From NCBI GenBank assembly GCA_937900425.1, contig CALCDT010000089.1, positions 1 through 29,712 on the forward strand: DNA of 29,712 nt, written 5' to 3'. Below are positions 14,938 to 22,872 of the stretch, piece by piece. Positions within the stretch are counted from its first letter, which is position 1; every line of letters starts with the position of its first letter. Source of the DNA: an uncultured Alphaproteobacteria bacterium. GTDB lineage: Bacteria > Pseudomonadota > Alphaproteobacteria > Rhizobiales > Pleomorphomonadaceae. The position numbers and the translations under genes were made by a program. The notes below the pieces were generated by a model. That model did not search any database. It saw nothing but the letters and a program-made list of their open reading frames with translations, and was not told where the DNA came from.

Positions 14938-17610
14938 TTGGCCGAGCCGAGCCCGCCGCACCGGCCTTCCGGCGACGGCCCCGCCGCCGGGGAGCCGCGC
15001 CGCGGCCCCTTCGCCCGGCTGTTTCCCGGCCTTCGCGGCCGCCCGCTCGAAAGCCTCGCCGCCAAGGCGCGCCAGGCCCGCGCGGCCCTGTTCTGGGAAG
15101 CCTTCTGGCCGGCGGTCAGCCCGCTGCTCGTCGTCGTCGGTCTCTATTGCGCCTTCGCCTGGCTCGGCGTCTTCCCGCGTCTGCCCGACTGGCTGCGCCT
15201 CTCGGTCGTCGGCCTCTTCGCCGTGGCCGCGCTGGCCGCACTCTGGCCGCTGTCGCGCCTGCGGCTGCCGCGCCGGGCCGACGCGCTGACCCGGCTCGAA
15301 CGCGATTCGGGCTTCGACCACCGCCCGCTGCTCGCCCTGTCCGACGAGATCGCCGGCGGCCGCGACGATCCCTTCGCCCGGGCGCTGTGGCAGGCGCACC
15401 TGAAGCGCGTCGCCGACGGCATCTCGCGCATCCGCATCGCCGCGCCCTCGCCGCGGGTCGACCGGCGCGACCCCTACGCCGTGCGCGCCCTCGTGGTCCT
15501 GCTGGTCTTCGTCGGCCTCGTCGGCGCCCGCCACGACCTTCTCACCCCGCTCTTCGACGCCGCCCGGTTGCCGGGCCTCGCCCCCGCCAACCTGCGGATC
15601 GATGCCTGGGTGACGCCGCCGAGCTACACCGCCCGCGCCCCGGTGTTCCTGACCCGCGCCCCTGCCGGACCGGGGTCGGAGGCGAGTGGCGAGGAGGCCG
15701 CCGGCCGCGTCGTCTCCGTGCCCGAAGGCAGCCGCGCCACCGTGCGCATCACCGGGCTTCCCGCCGCCGCGCTGCGCTTCGTGCCGCAAGAGGGCGAGAC
15801 GGTGACGGTCGATCCCGTCGAGGACGCCCGCGCCGCCGCGGCCCTGCGCGACGGCGGGCCGATGCCGCCGCGCGCCTTCGAGGTCGATCTTCAGGCGAAC
15901 GGCCGGCTGGAGATTCTCGAGAGCGCCGAGGCGGCGAGCGCGCTGCGCGGCTGGACCTTCGCCGTCGAGCCCGACGACGCGCCGACGATCGCCCTCGCCG
16001 AGCCGCCGGGGCCGACCGAGCGCGACGCCCTGCGCCTTTCCTACGTCGTCACCGACGACCACCGCGTCGCCGGGGCCGAGGCGAAGTTCGCCGTCTCGCA
16101 GCAGCGCACCATGCCGCCGCTGGAGGGCGCGACCATTCCCGGCGAGGCCCGCCCGCTCTACGGCCTGCCCGACTTTCCGCTGTCCCTGCCGCGGCGCGGC
16201 AGCCCGGACGGGCGCGCCGAGACCTTCCGCGACCTCACCGCCCACCCCTTCGCCGGCGCCGCACTCGACCTGACGCTCGAGGCCAGCGACGACGCCGGCA
16301 ACGTCGGGCGCAGCGAGACGACGAGCGTGACGTTGCCGCAGCGCCGCTTCTTCAATCCGGTGGCGAAGATGCTGGTGGAGCAGCGCCGCATCCTCGCCGT
16401 CGACGCGCGCACGCAGGGCTTCGTCGCCGACGTGCTCGGGATCGTCACCATGTGGGGCGAGACAACGGTCAAGGACGCCGGCGCCTTCCTCGGCCTGCGC
16501 CACGGCGAGCAGCTGGTGCGCGCGGCGGCGAACGACGACGAGCTGCGCGCCGCCGCCGACTATCTCTGGCAGATGGCGCTGGAGATCGAGGGCGGCGACG
16601 CCTCGCTCGCCGAGCAGCGCCTGCGCGAAGCGCGCGAGAAGCTGCGCGAGGCGCTGCAGAACGGCGCCTCCGACGAGGAGATCGCCAGGCTGATGGACGA
16701 GCTGCGCGAGGCGATGCGCGAATACATGCAGGCGCTCGCCGAGCAGATGCGGCAGAACCCGCAGGCCCAGCAGGCCCAGCCGATGCCGCCGAACGCGCAG
16801 ATGATCACGCCCGACCAGCTCGAGCGCATGCTCGACCAGATGCAGCAGCTCTCCGAACTCGGCGACCGCGAGGCGGCCGAGCAGCTGCTCTCGCAGCTCG
16901 ACCGGATGCTGGAGAACATGCAGACCGCGCAGCCGCGGCAGGGCCAGCAGGGCGGCGACCCGATGGATCAGGCGATGCAGGAACTCGGCCGCATGATCCA
17001 GGAACAGCAGCGGCTGATGGACGAGACCTTCAACATGTCGCCGGACGGGCGCCAGAACGGTCGCCGCCAGCCCGGCCAGCAGGGCCAGCAGCAGCAGGGC
17101 CAGCAGGGTCCGATGACGCCCGAGGAGCGCGCCGAGGCGATGCGCCGGCTGCAGGAGGGCCAGCAGGCGCTGCAGGAAAAGCTCGAGCAGTTGCAGGAGC
17201 AGATGCGCCAGCAGGGCATGGAGCCCGGCGACCAGCTCGGCGAGGCCGGCCGCGCCATGGGCCGGGCCGGCGAGCAACTCGGCGAGGGCGAAGCCGAAGG
17301 TGCGGTCGGCGAGCAGGGCCAGGCCCTCGACAGCCTGCGCCGCGGCGCCCAGCAGCTCGCCGAGCAGATGGGCGACCAGCCCGGCGGCCAGCAGCCCGGC
17401 CAGGCCCGCAGCGCCCCGCGCGACGACCCGCTCGGCCGGCCCCAGCGCAACACCGGCCCCGAATACGGCGACAGCGTCAAGCTGCCCGGTGAGATCGACG
17501 TCCAGCGCGCCCGCCGCGTGCTGGAGGAACTGCGCCGCCGCTTCTCCGAGGACGGCCGCCCGCGGCTGGAACTCGACTATCTGGAGAGGTTGCTGACGCC
17601 GGAGCAGTGA
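14938..17610 (+). CDS. TIGR02302/DUF4175-family membrane protein with Gln-rich coiled-coil tail
   Basis: A large protein of unknown function found in alphaproteobacteria. I chose the TTG at 14938 (890 residues) because AAGGAG lies 8 nt upstream; ATGs at 14854 and 14698 are in frame but lack such a site. Hydrophobic segments lie at about residues 55-75, 87-106 and 182-197. A long region predicted to face the periplasm follows (VTPPSYTARAPVFL, EASDDAGNVGRSET). From about residue 545 the chain becomes highly charged helix and then extremely rich in Gln, Glu, Met and Arg (many QQ runs, residues 600-830). The end, GEIDVQRARRVLEELRRRFS then ELDYLERLL, is conserved-looking. It converges on argH; in many relatives this gene lies near argH, tlpA and lysA, but lysA is not in this window. 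Confidence 0.85.
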   Translation: MAEPSPPHRPSGDGPAAGEPRRGPFARLFPGLRGRPLESLAAKARQARAALFWEAFWPAVSPLLVVVGLYCAFAWLGVFPRLPDWLRLSVVGLFAVAALAALWPLSRLRLPRRADALTRLERDSGFDHRPLLALSDEIAGGRDDPFARALWQAHLKRVADGISRIRIAAPSPRVDRRDPYAVRALVVLLVFVGLVGARHDLLTPLFDAARLPGLAPANLRIDAWVTPPSYTARAPVFLTRAPAGPGSEASGEEAAGRVVSVPEGSRATVRITGLPAAALRFVPQEGETVTVDPVEDARAAAALRDGGPMPPRAFEVDLQANGRLEILESAEAASALRGWTFAVEPDDAPTIALAEPPGPTERDALRLSYVVTDDHRVAGAEAKFAVSQQRTMPPLEGATIPGEARPLYGLPDFPLSLPRRGSPDGRAETFRDLTAHPFAGAALDLTLEASDDAGNVGRSETTSVTLPQRRFFNPVAKMLVEQRRILAVDARTQGFVADVLGIVTMWGETTVKDAGAFLGLRHGEQLVRAAANDDELRAAADYLWQMALEIEGGDASLAEQRLREAREKLREALQNGASDEEIARLMDELREAMREYMQALAEQMRQNPQAQQAQPMPPNAQMITPDQLERMLDQMQQLSELGDREAAEQLLSQLDRMLENMQTAQPRQGQQGGDPMDQAMQELGRMIQEQQRLMDETFNMSPDGRQNGRRQPGQQGQQQQGQQGPMTPEERAEAMRRLQEGQQALQEKLEQLQEQMRQQGMEPGDQLGEAGRAMGRAGEQLGEGEAEGAVGEQGQALDSLRRGAQQLAEQMGDQPGGQQPGQARSAPRDDPLGRPQRNTGPEYGDSVKLPGEIDVQRARRVLEELRRRFSEDGRPRLELDYLERLLTPEQ

Positions 17611-17780
17611 GGAGGCGCGGGTGAGGGCGGACCGCGCGGCGCGAACGCGGCGGTGTGTGGCTGCCGGCCTCATGCCGTGACAATGCCGGGGAGCGAGCGT
17701 TCGGGCCGGGGTGCGGCTGGACGCGAGCGGCGGCTGCGTCGTCGCCCGTGCGAGCTCCAATCCGCCCGGTGGTTGACCAC

Positions 17781-17941
17781 GGCCGGCGCACCCGGCCTCG
17801 TCCTTCGAGACGGCCCGTTCCGGGCCTCCAGGATGAGGCCTTCGAGGGCTTTTATCGTTTTATCACAGGGGTCTGACCTTTTTCCTCATCCTGAGGAGGA
17901 CGCGAAGCGTCCGTCTCGAAGGACGAGGGAAAAGCCCCGGT
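17781..17941 (-). repeat. Family A paired-REP element, copy 3 (reverse orientation)
   Basis: The arms span 17797-17927. Read on the reverse strand, the core (AAAAAGGTCAGACCCCTGTG, then ATAAAACGATAAAAG) aligns with copy 1, so this copy is inverted. The tip of the arm nearer argH is GACGCGAAGCGTC. It lies between the convergent TIGR02302 gene and argH, where it may end both transcripts. The rest of 17611-17996 shows nothing recognisable. Confidence 0.85.
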
Positions 17942-17996
17942 ACCGGCGAAGGGATTTTCGCCGCCAGGTCCGCCTCCGCGCAAATGGCCGTCGCGC

Positions 17997-19379
17997 TCAC
18001 CCCCCGAGCCGCTCCCGCCAGCGCGCCGCCTGCGCCCGCACGTTGTCCGGCGCCGTGCCGCCGTAGCTGACGCGGCTCCGCACCGAATCGTCGACGGTGA
18101 GCACCTTGTAGATCGCGTCGGTGATGCGCCCGTCGACGGCCTGCATGTCCGCGAGCGGCACGTCGGCGAGCTCGATGCCGCGGTCGGCGGCGATGGCGAC
18201 GATGCGGCCGGTGACGTGGTGGGCGTCGCGGAAGGGGACGCCGCCTTCGCGCACCAGCCAGTCGGCAAGGTCGGTGGCGGTGGAGAAGCCCGAGCCGGCG
18301 GCCGCGCGCATCGCCTCGGCGTTGACGGTCATGTCGCCGATCATGCCGGTCATCGCGGCGAGCGCCAGCGAGAAATTCTGCAGGGCGTCGAAGGTCTGTT
18401 CCTTGTCCTCCTGCATGTCCTTGGAATAGGCGAGCGGCAGGCCCTTCATCACGATCAGCAGCGCCGTCATGTCGCCGATGATGCGGCCGGACTTCGCCCG
18501 CACCAGCTCGGCGGCGTCCGGATTGCGCTTCTGCGGCATGATCGAGGAGCCGGTGGAAAACTTGTCGGAGAGCCGCACGAAGCGGAACTGCGCCGACGAC
18601 CACACCACGATCTCCTCGGCGAGGCGCGAGAGGTGCACCGCCGCGATCGAGGCGGCGGCCATCGCTTCCAGCGCGAAGTCGCGGTCGGAGACGCTGTCGA
18701 GCGAATTGGCGGTCGGCCGGTCGAAGCCGAGGGCGGCGGCGGTCATCTCCCGGTCGATCGGGAAGGACGTGCCGGCGAGCGCGGCGGCGCCGAGCGGGCA
18801 CTCGTTGAGCCGCCTGCGGGCGTCGACGAGGCGAGAGCGGTCGCGCTCGAACATCTCGACATAGGCCATCATGTGGTGGCCGAAGGTGACCGGCTGGGCC
18901 GACTGCAGGTGGGTGAAGCCGGGCATCACCGTTTCGGCGTGGGCCTCGGCCTTCGCCAGCAGCGCTCGCATCAGCGCCTCGGTCTGGGCGATCAGCTGGT
19001 CGAGCGTGTCACGGACCCAGAGCTTGAAGTCGGTGGCGACCTGGTCGTTGCGCGAGCGGGCGGTGTGGAGCCGGCCGGCGGGCTCGCCGATCAGCTCTTT
19101 CAGCCGGGCCTCGACGTTCATGTGGATGTCTTCAAGGGCTCGCGAAAAGGTGAAGCGGCCGTCCTCGATCTCTTTCTTGACTTCGCCGAGCCCCTCTGTG
19201 ATCGCTGCCACGTCCGCGGCCGACAGCACCCCGGCCTTCGCCAGCATCGCCGCGTGGGCGAGCGAGCCGGCGATGTCCTGGGCGTAGAGCTTGCGATCGT
19301 AGTCGATGGAGGCGTTGATCTCCTCCATGATGGCGTCGGGGCCTTCGCTGAAACGGCCGCCCCACATACGGTTGCTCAT
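17997..19379 (-). CDS. argH: Argininosuccinate lyase
   Basis: This enzyme splits argininosuccinate into arginine and fumarate, the last step of arginine synthesis. The 460-residue protein starts MSNRMWGGRFSEGPDAIMEE and carries the lyase superfamily blocks: SRALEDIHMNVEARL, GRLHTARSRNDQVATD, PGFTHLQSAQPVTFGHH, and the signature GSSIMPQKRNPD with the flexible-loop serines at about 278/279. Length and motifs are complete. The ATG at 19379 is 28 nt from the divergent start of the thioredoxin-like gene, so the two promoters overlap the opposite coding starts. Confidence 0.98.
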   Translation of the reverse strand: MSNRMWGGRFSEGPDAIMEEINASIDYDRKLYAQDIAGSLAHAAMLAKAGVLSAADVAAITEGLGEVKKEIEDGRFTFSRALEDIHMNVEARLKELIGEPAGRLHTARSRNDQVATDFKLWVRDTLDQLIAQTEALMRALLAKAEAHAETVMPGFTHLQSAQPVTFGHHMMAYVEMFERDRSRLVDARRRLNECPLGAAALAGTSFPIDREMTAAALGFDRPTANSLDSVSDRDFALEAMAAASIAAVHLSRLAEEIVVWSSAQFRFVRLSDKFSTGSSIMPQKRNPDAAELVRAKSGRIIGDMTALLIVMKGLPLAYSKDMQEDKEQTFDALQNFSLALAAMTGMIGDMTVNAEAMRAAAGSGFSTATDLADWLVREGGVPFRDAHHVTGRIVAIAADRGIELADVPLADMQAVDGRITDAIYKVLTVDDSVRSRVSYGGTAPDNVRAQAARWRERLGG

Positions 19380-19407
19380 CGCACAGCTCCGGGAACAAAG
19401 AGGTCGC

Positions 19408-20067
19408 ATGGCGGAAGGATCGAAGCGTCGCCGGATGGTGGCCTGGGTCGGGTTCGCGGCGCTCGCCGGCCTTCTCGCCGGTGTCGGCGCGGTATACGTG
19501 AGCGGACGGGTGACTGGCAACGGGCCGGGCGGCGAATGCGCCGCCGCCGTCGACCTCGCCGGCGAGCTGAAGCCGCTGATCAAGGGCGAGGTCGCCGCCT
19601 TCCTGCCGGCCGAGCGGCCGATCTCGCTCGCCGCGCTCTCCTTCGAGACGCCCGAGGGCGAGGCCCGCACCATCGGCTCCTTCGCCGGCAAGACCCTCTT
19701 CGTCAATCTCTGGGCGACCTGGTGCGCGCCCTGCCGCGCCGAAATGCCGGCGATCGACCGCCTCGCCGCGACGCTGCCACCGGACGAGGCCGAGGTGATC
19801 GCCGTCAACCTCGACACCGGTGATTACGCCAAGGCCGAGGCCTTCCTGGAGGAGATCGGCGTCGGGAACCTCGGTCAGTGGCGCGACGCCCGCATGCGCA
19901 TCTTCAACGCCCTGAAATCCGAGGGCCTCGCCTTCGGCCTGCCGACGACGCTGCTGATCGACGGCAAGGGCTGCGAGATCGGCGTCATGCACGGCCCGGC
20001 CGAGTGGGACGCCCCGGAAGCCGAGGCGCTGGTGCGGGCGGCGATCGCGGGGACGGGCGGGGGGTGA
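19408..20067 (+). CDS. tlpA: TlpA-like periplasmic thiol:disulfide oxidoreductase
   Basis: The 219-residue thioredoxin-fold protein is anchored by one hydrophobic segment (about residues 11-30: WVGFAALAGLLAGVGAVYV). The active site WCAPC is at residues 105-109 (C106, C109), in FVNLWATWCAPCRAEMPAID. The cis-proline region is FGLPTTLLID. Such proteins reduce disulfides in the periplasm, for example during cytochrome c or cytochrome oxidase assembly. The ATG at 19408 has AGAGG 4-8 nt upstream. A divergent argH-tlpA arrangement is familiar from rhizobia. The symbol is assigned by family resemblance. Confidence 0.9.
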   Translation: MAEGSKRRRMVAWVGFAALAGLLAGVGAVYVSGRVTGNGPGGECAAAVDLAGELKPLIKGEVAAFLPAERPISLAALSFETPEGEARTIGSFAGKTLFVNLWATWCAPCRAEMPAIDRLAATLPPDEAEVIAVNLDTGDYAKAEAFLEEIGVGNLGQWRDARMRIFNALKSEGLAFGLPTTLLIDGKGCEIGVMHGPAEWDAPEAEALVRAAIAGTGGG

Positions 20068-20154
20068 GACTGATCTGACCACGGGCGGCATACGCTGCTT
20101 CGTGGACGAATGTATGAAGGCGAGGATGGCGATCGGACCGAATTGTCGCCGTCG

Positions 20155-20312
20155 CCGTGGCTTTGTCCTCGTCCTTCGAGACAGTCGCTGCGCTCCTTCC
20201 TCAGGATGAGGACAAAGGTTAAACGACTGTTTTTTAATCACAAACTCAGCGAAGGCCTCATCCTGAGGAGATCGCGGAGCGATCGTCTCGAAGGACGAGG
20301 CCGGGTGCGTGT
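20155..20312 (+). repeat. Family A paired-REP element, copy 4
   Basis: Arms span 20168-20299. The right arm tip is GATCGCGGAGCGATC, a clean palindrome unlike those of other copies, while the left tip (AGTCGCTGCGCTCC) pairs less well. The core AAAGGTTAAACGACTGTTTTTTAATCA is AT-rich and in the orientation of copy 1. It lies between tlpA and fmt, both + strand. Nothing else is evident in 20068-20379. Confidence 0.85.
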
Positions 20313-20379
20313 TGACCCGGCCCCGCCCGGCGGTGCATCACCCTTGGTCTGGACCGGATCGAAATCCGCGGGGGACGGG

Positions 20380-21372
20380 GTGAGTCTCAGGGTCGTCTTC
20401 ATGGGAACGCCGGATTTCTCGGTGCCGACGCTGACGGAGATCGTCGGCCACGGCCACGAGGTGGTGGCGGTCTATTCCCAGCCGCCGCGGCCGGCCGGGC
20501 GGGGGATGGCGGAGCGGCCCTCGCCGGTGCACGCCCGCGCCCTCGACCTCGGCCTGCCCGTGTTCACGCCGAAGACCTTCAGGGACATTGACACGATCGA
20601 GACCTTCGCCGGCCATGGCGCCGACGTCGCCGTGGTGGTGGCCTATGGCCTGTTGCTACCGAAGGCGGCGCTCGTCGCCCCGCGCGAGGGCTGCCTCAAC
20701 ATCCACGCCTCGCTGCTGCCGCGCTGGCGCGGCGCCGCGCCGATCAACCGGGCGATCATGGCCGGCGACGCCGAGACCGGCGTCATGATCATGGCGATGG
20801 AGGAGGGGCTCGACACCGGGCCGGTGGCGATGGTCGAGAAGGTGGCGATCACGCCCGCGACCACCGCCGGCGACCTCCACGACCGCCTCGCCGCCCTCGG
20901 CGCCGATCTCGCGGTCCGCGCGCTCGCCGCGCTGGAGCGCGGCGGCCTCGTCTTCCGGCCGCAGGGCGAGGACGGCGTCACCTACGCGAGGAAGATCGAC
21001 AAGGCCGAGGCGCGGATCGACTGGACGGTGTCCGCCGCCGAGGTCGGGGCGCACATCCGCGGCCTCTCGCCCTTTCCCGGTGCCTTCTTCGAGACCGATC
21101 TCGGCAAGGGGCCGGAGCGGGTCAAGGTGCTGCGGGCGGTGACGGGGGAGGGTGGAGACGCCGGCACCGGCGCGGCCGCCCCGGGCACGCTGGTCTCGGC
21201 CGAGGGCGACGTCGCCTGCGGGTCGGGGGCCGTGCGGCTCACCGAGGTGCAGCGCGCCGGCGCGCGGCCGATGGCCTTTTCCGACTTCGCCCGCGGCGCC
21301 CGGCTCGCGCCCGGCGTGGTTCTCTCGCCGGCCCCCGCCTCACCGCCCGGCCCCGGGGAGGGCGCGCCGTGA
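20380..21372 (+). CDS. fmt: Methionyl-tRNA formyltransferase
   Basis: This enzyme formylates initiator methionyl-tRNA using 10-formyl-tetrahydrofolate. The 330-residue protein starts MSLRVVFMGTPDFSVPTL, the family start, from a GTG at 20380. Catalytic residues are N107 and H109 in LNIHASLLPRWRGAAPINRA and D145 in GLDTGPV. The C-terminal OB-like tRNA-binding domain follows (YARKIDKAEARIDW, RGLSPFPGAF). The stop overlaps the GNAT gene start by 4 nt. The usual upstream partner def (peptide deformylase) is not here; the next gene upstream is tlpA, beyond a repeat. Confidence 0.97.
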   Translation: MSLRVVFMGTPDFSVPTLTEIVGHGHEVVAVYSQPPRPAGRGMAERPSPVHARALDLGLPVFTPKTFRDIDTIETFAGHGADVAVVVAYGLLLPKAALVAPREGCLNIHASLLPRWRGAAPINRAIMAGDAETGVMIMAMEEGLDTGPVAMVEKVAITPATTAGDLHDRLAALGADLAVRALAALERGGLVFRPQGEDGVTYARKIDKAEARIDWTVSAAEVGAHIRGLSPFPGAFFETDLGKGPERVKVLRAVTGEGGDAGTGAAAPGTLVSAEGDVACGSGAVRLTEVQRAGARPMAFSDFARGARLAPGVVLSPAPASPPGPGEGAP

Positions 21373-21857
21373 TCACCTTCCGCGAGGAGCGGCCCGGCGA
21401 CGAGGCCGCCGTCGACGCGCTGACCGCCGCCGCCTTCGGCCGGCGCGAGGAGGCCGACCTCGTCGCCGCCCTGCGCCGGGCCGGCGACACCGTGCTGTCT
21501 CTGGTCGCCCTCGACGGCACGGCGATCGTCGGCAACGCCACCTTCTCGCGGCTGCGCGTCGAGCCGGCCGGCCTCAAGGCCAGCGCCCTCGCGCCGCTGT
21601 CGGTGGCGCCCGGCGCCCAGAAGGCCGGCATCGGCTCGGCGCTGGTCCGCCAGGGCCTCGACCGGCTGCGCGAGGCCGGCGAGGACGTCGTCCTCGTGCT
21701 CGGCGATCCCGACTGGTACGGCCGCTTCGGCTTCTCGGCCGGGGCCGCGCGCTCCTTCGCCACCCCCTGGGACGGCGCCCACCAGCAGGCGCTGTGGCTG
21801 GCCGAGGCCGGCCGCTTCAGGGTCCGCTACGCCCCCGCCTTCGACGCCCTCGCCTGA
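21369..21857 (+). CDS. GNAT-family N-acetyltransferase, YhbS-like
   Basis: The 162-residue protein resembles the COG3153/YhbS group. The acetyl-CoA loop is APGAQKAGIGSALVRQGLDRL, with the Q-x-x-G-x-G/A pattern, and LVLGDPDWYGRFGFSAG is the characteristic follow-on segment. The GTG at 21369 overlaps the fmt stop (GTGA), and truA starts 4 nt after its stop, so all three are likely one operon with coupled translation. The acceptor is unknown; being embedded in a translation operon hints at a protein, RNA or small-molecule substrate linked to translation, but that is only inference. Confidence 0.88.
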   Translation: MITFREERPGDEAAVDALTAAAFGRREEADLVAALRRAGDTVLSLVALDGTAIVGNATFSRLRVEPAGLKASALAPLSVAPGAQKAGIGSALVRQGLDRLREAGEDVVLVLGDPDWYGRFGFSAGAARSFATPWDGAHQQALWLAEAGRFRVRYAPAFDALA

Positions 21858-21860
21858 CCG

Positions 21861-22598
21861 ATGCCCCGCTACCGCTTCCTCGTCGAATACGACGGCACCC
21901 CCTTCGTCGGCTGGCAGCGCCAGGACAACGGTCTCTCGGTGCAGGGGGTGATCGAGGCCGCCATCGGCAAGCTGACCCCGGAGAAGGTGACGCTGAAGGG
22001 CGCCGGGCGTACCGACGCCGGCGTCCACGCCACCGGCCAGGTCGCCCACGTCGATCTCGACAAGGATCTCACCGCCCGGGTGATGCGCGACGCGCTCAAC
22101 TTCCACATGGAGCCGCATCCGGTCGTCATCCTCGACGCCGAGATCGTCGACACGAGCTTCGATTCGCGCTTTTCGGCGACGCGCCGCCACTATCACTACC
22201 GCATCGTCGACCGCCGCCCGCCGCTGGCGCTCGACCGCCACCGCGCCTGGCACGTCAAGAAGCCGCTCGACGTCGACGCGATGCGAGAGGGGGCGGCGGT
22301 GCTCGTCGGTCACCACGACTTCACCACCTTCCGCTCGACCCGCTGCCAGTCGAAGAGCCCGGTCAAGACGCTGGACGGCATCGCCATCGAGCGCGAGGGG
22401 GAAACGATCGTCTTCCACGTCTGGTCGCGCTCCTTTCTGCACAACCAGGTCCGCTCGATGGTCGGCTCGCTGGCGAAGGTCGGGCTGGGCAGCTGGAGCC
22501 CCGCCGACCTCGCCGCCGCGCTCGCGGCCCGCGACCGGACGGCCTGCGGCCCGGTCGCCCCGGCCCACGGCCTGACGCTGACGCGGGTCGAGTATTGA
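21861..22598 (+). CDS. truA: tRNA pseudouridine(38-40) synthase
   Basis: This enzyme isomerises uridines 38-40 in the anticodon arm of tRNAs. The 245-residue protein starts MPRYRFLVEYDGTPFVGWQR and has the catalytic D52 in GAGRTDAGVHATGQVAHVD, plus ATRRHYHYRI, HDFTTFRS and SFLHNQVRSMVGSL, all standard TruA blocks. The ATG at 21861 follows the GNAT stop by a few bases. It is the last gene of the fmt operon. The next 274 nt before fadD contain no recognisable element. Confidence 0.97.
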   Translation: MPRYRFLVEYDGTPFVGWQRQDNGLSVQGVIEAAIGKLTPEKVTLKGAGRTDAGVHATGQVAHVDLDKDLTARVMRDALNFHMEPHPVVILDAEIVDTSFDSRFSATRRHYHYRIVDRRPPLALDRHRAWHVKKPLDVDAMREGAAVLVGHHDFTTFRSTRCQSKSPVKTLDGIAIEREGETIVFHVWSRSFLHNQVRSMVGSLAKVGLGSWSPADLAAALAARDRTACGPVAPAHGLTLTRVEY

Positions 22599-22872
22599 GG
22601 CGGGCAGCGCCGATGCGACGAGCGCAGGAGGTCCGCCGCCGCCGGTGTGGCGAGCGGAGACAGGCTGACGCGGCGTCGGCGGCCGGTTTCGCGCCGCCAC
22701 CGAGGGCCGGGCGCAAGTGCCGATCGCGCTTCTCTTTTTCACGGAAACCGCCGATACTCCGGCGAAGAACTTCCCGATCCCGTCCGGACCTCCGGCGGGC
22801 GAGGCGGCATCCGGGGTGCGTGCGTGCGACCGGCGAGGCGACCGTCCGGGGCGTTCATCCGGGAGGACCGAC

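Noticed and set aside
14719..17760. Open frame of about 1000 codons on the - strand opposite the TIGR02302 gene
   Set aside because: Composition is Leu/Ala/Arg/His-rich low complexity mirroring the Gln-rich tail; no recognisable domain or ribosome site.
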